DNA of 9,480 nt from an uncultured Eubacteriales bacterium (lineage in GTDB: Bacteria; Bacillota_A; Clostridia; Oscillospirales; Oscillospiraceae): assembly GCA_900556015.1 (NCBI GenBank), contig USNH01000019.1, positions 1 to 9,480 of the forward strand. The letters run 5' to 3'. Below are positions 7,158 through 9,480 of this stretch, piece by piece. The stretch's first letter is position 1, and every line of letters starts with the position of its first letter. The position numbers and the translations under genes were made by a program. Below the pieces are notes generated by a model. That model was not told where the DNA came from. It worked only from the letters and a program-made list of their open reading frames with translations, and did no database searches.

Positions 7158-7993
7158 ATGACTTGGCTCATCGTATTGGCCGCCGTGCTGGCGGTGGTCT
7201 TTCTCCTGTATCTGCTGGCGCTGCGCTGCGAGAAGCGGCGGGGCGAGTGGGGCTATTTCAGGAAATGGCGCTATGCCCACCGGGGCTACCATGACAAGCC
7301 CCGCATCCCGGAGAACTCCCTCCCCGCGTTCCGCCGGGCCGTGCAGTGCGGCTTCGGCGCGGAGCTGGACGTGCATCTGATGAAGGACGGCCATCTGGCC
7401 GTGATCCACGACGCTTCCCTGCGGCGCACCGCCGGGGCGGACGTGGAGATCGAGGATCTGACGGCGGAGGAGTTGAAAAACTACACGCTGGAGGGTACGG
7501 AGCACCACATCCCTCTGCTGGAGGAGGTGCTGCCCATCTTCGCCGGGAAAGCGCCCCTGATCATCGAGCTGAAGGCGGAGCGGGGCAACGCCGATGCGCT
7601 GGCCGCCGCCGCGTGCGCCCTGCTGGATAAGTACAAGGGCAAATATATGGTGGAATCCTTCGACCCCCGGTGTCTCATGTGGCTGTGGCACAACCGGCCT
7701 CAGGTGCTGCGGGGACAGCTGTCGGAGAACTTCCTGCGCCACGGCGACGGGGCGAACCTGCCCGGCATAGTGCGCTGGGTGCTGAGCAACCTGCTGATGA
7801 ACAGCTGGACGCGGCCCGATTTCGTTGCCTATCGCTTTGAGGACCGGGGCTGCCTGTCCCTGAAGCTGTGCCGGGGCGTGTACCGGGCGCAGGAGGCCAG
7901 CTGGACCATCCGCGACAGGGCGGACATGGACGCGGCGGAGGCGGCGGGCTGTCTGGTCATATTTGAATGCTTTGATCCGAGGGGGCTGGACAC

Positions 7994-7997
<4 letters not shown>
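7158..7997 (+). CDS. Membrane-anchored glycerophosphodiester phosphodiesterase
   Basis: The 279-residue protein begins with a single hydrophobic helix (about 3-22) followed by basic residues, consistent with a membrane anchor. The GDPD domain follows. YAHRGYHD (39-46) supplies His41, PENSLPAF (51-58) supplies Glu52, ELDVHLMKDG (69-78) supplies Glu69 and Asp71, VIHDASL (82-88) supplies the second catalytic His84, and LIIELK (134-139) supplies Glu137 and Lys139. These are the metal and catalytic residues of the family, which cleaves glycerophosphodiesters to glycerol 3-phosphate and an alcohol. The charge pattern beside the helix suggests a cytoplasmic catalytic domain, but this is inference. 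AAAGAGG precedes the ATG. Its stop overlaps the rsmD start as ATGA (7994-7997). With the upstream HAD phosphatase and transporter it could form a phosphodiester-use module. Confidence 0.92.

Positions 7998-9480
<1,483 letters not shown>

Overview
The window looks like a GC-rich Gram-positive anaerobe of the class Clostridia, most likely in or near the Oscillospiraceae. The evidence is strong GGAGG-type ribosome binding sites, a linked rny-ymdB pair, an STQ-type Amidase_3 protein, ATGA gene overlaps and the rsmD-coaD order. This placement is inference; no marker gene fixes it.

Layout. (1) Positions 1-2289, minus strand: ribonuclease Y (rny), an intrinsic terminator, a separate promoter, then ymdB, which runs off the left edge. 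(2) Positions 2290-2638: a gene-free spacer with a good promoter for rny and a cluster of GC-rich inverted repeats that resemble dispersed intergenic elements. (3) Positions 2639-3379, minus strand: an amidase with a C-terminal SH3b domain. (4) Positions 3478-8557, plus strand: an RlmI/YwbD-type rRNA methyltransferase with its own extended -10 promoter, then a new promoter and a tightly packed set of NagD-type HAD phosphatase, MFS transporter, glycerophosphodiester phosphodiesterase, rsmD and coaD, mostly joined by ATGA overlaps. (5) Positions 8554-9480: the coaD reading frame passes, without a stop or frameshift, from about 68 codons of CoaD into the middle of a GH2 beta-galactosidase (LacZ), which runs off the right edge.

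The main observation is that the window appears to be a mosaic. Arginine codons are nearly all CGC in rny/ymdB (left block), CGG-dominated in the middle block (16 of 21 in the HAD gene), and again nearly all CGC in the lacZ block (13 of 14). The right boundary lies inside coaD at a motif that both families can encode, Val-Thr-Ala-Glu-Leu-Tyr-Asp. The simplest reading is a chimeric assembly join through short shared sequence. A real recombination event is less likely, and a working CoaD-LacZ fusion is very unlikely. The left boundary is softer and lies somewhere in the repeat-rich spacer.

The middle operon mixes housekeeping RNA and coenzyme A genes with a possible phosphodiester or sugar-phosphate module (transporter, phosphodiesterase, HAD phosphatase). 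I saw no tRNA, rRNA, CRISPR array, transposase, phage gene or defence system, and no convincing new biological system.
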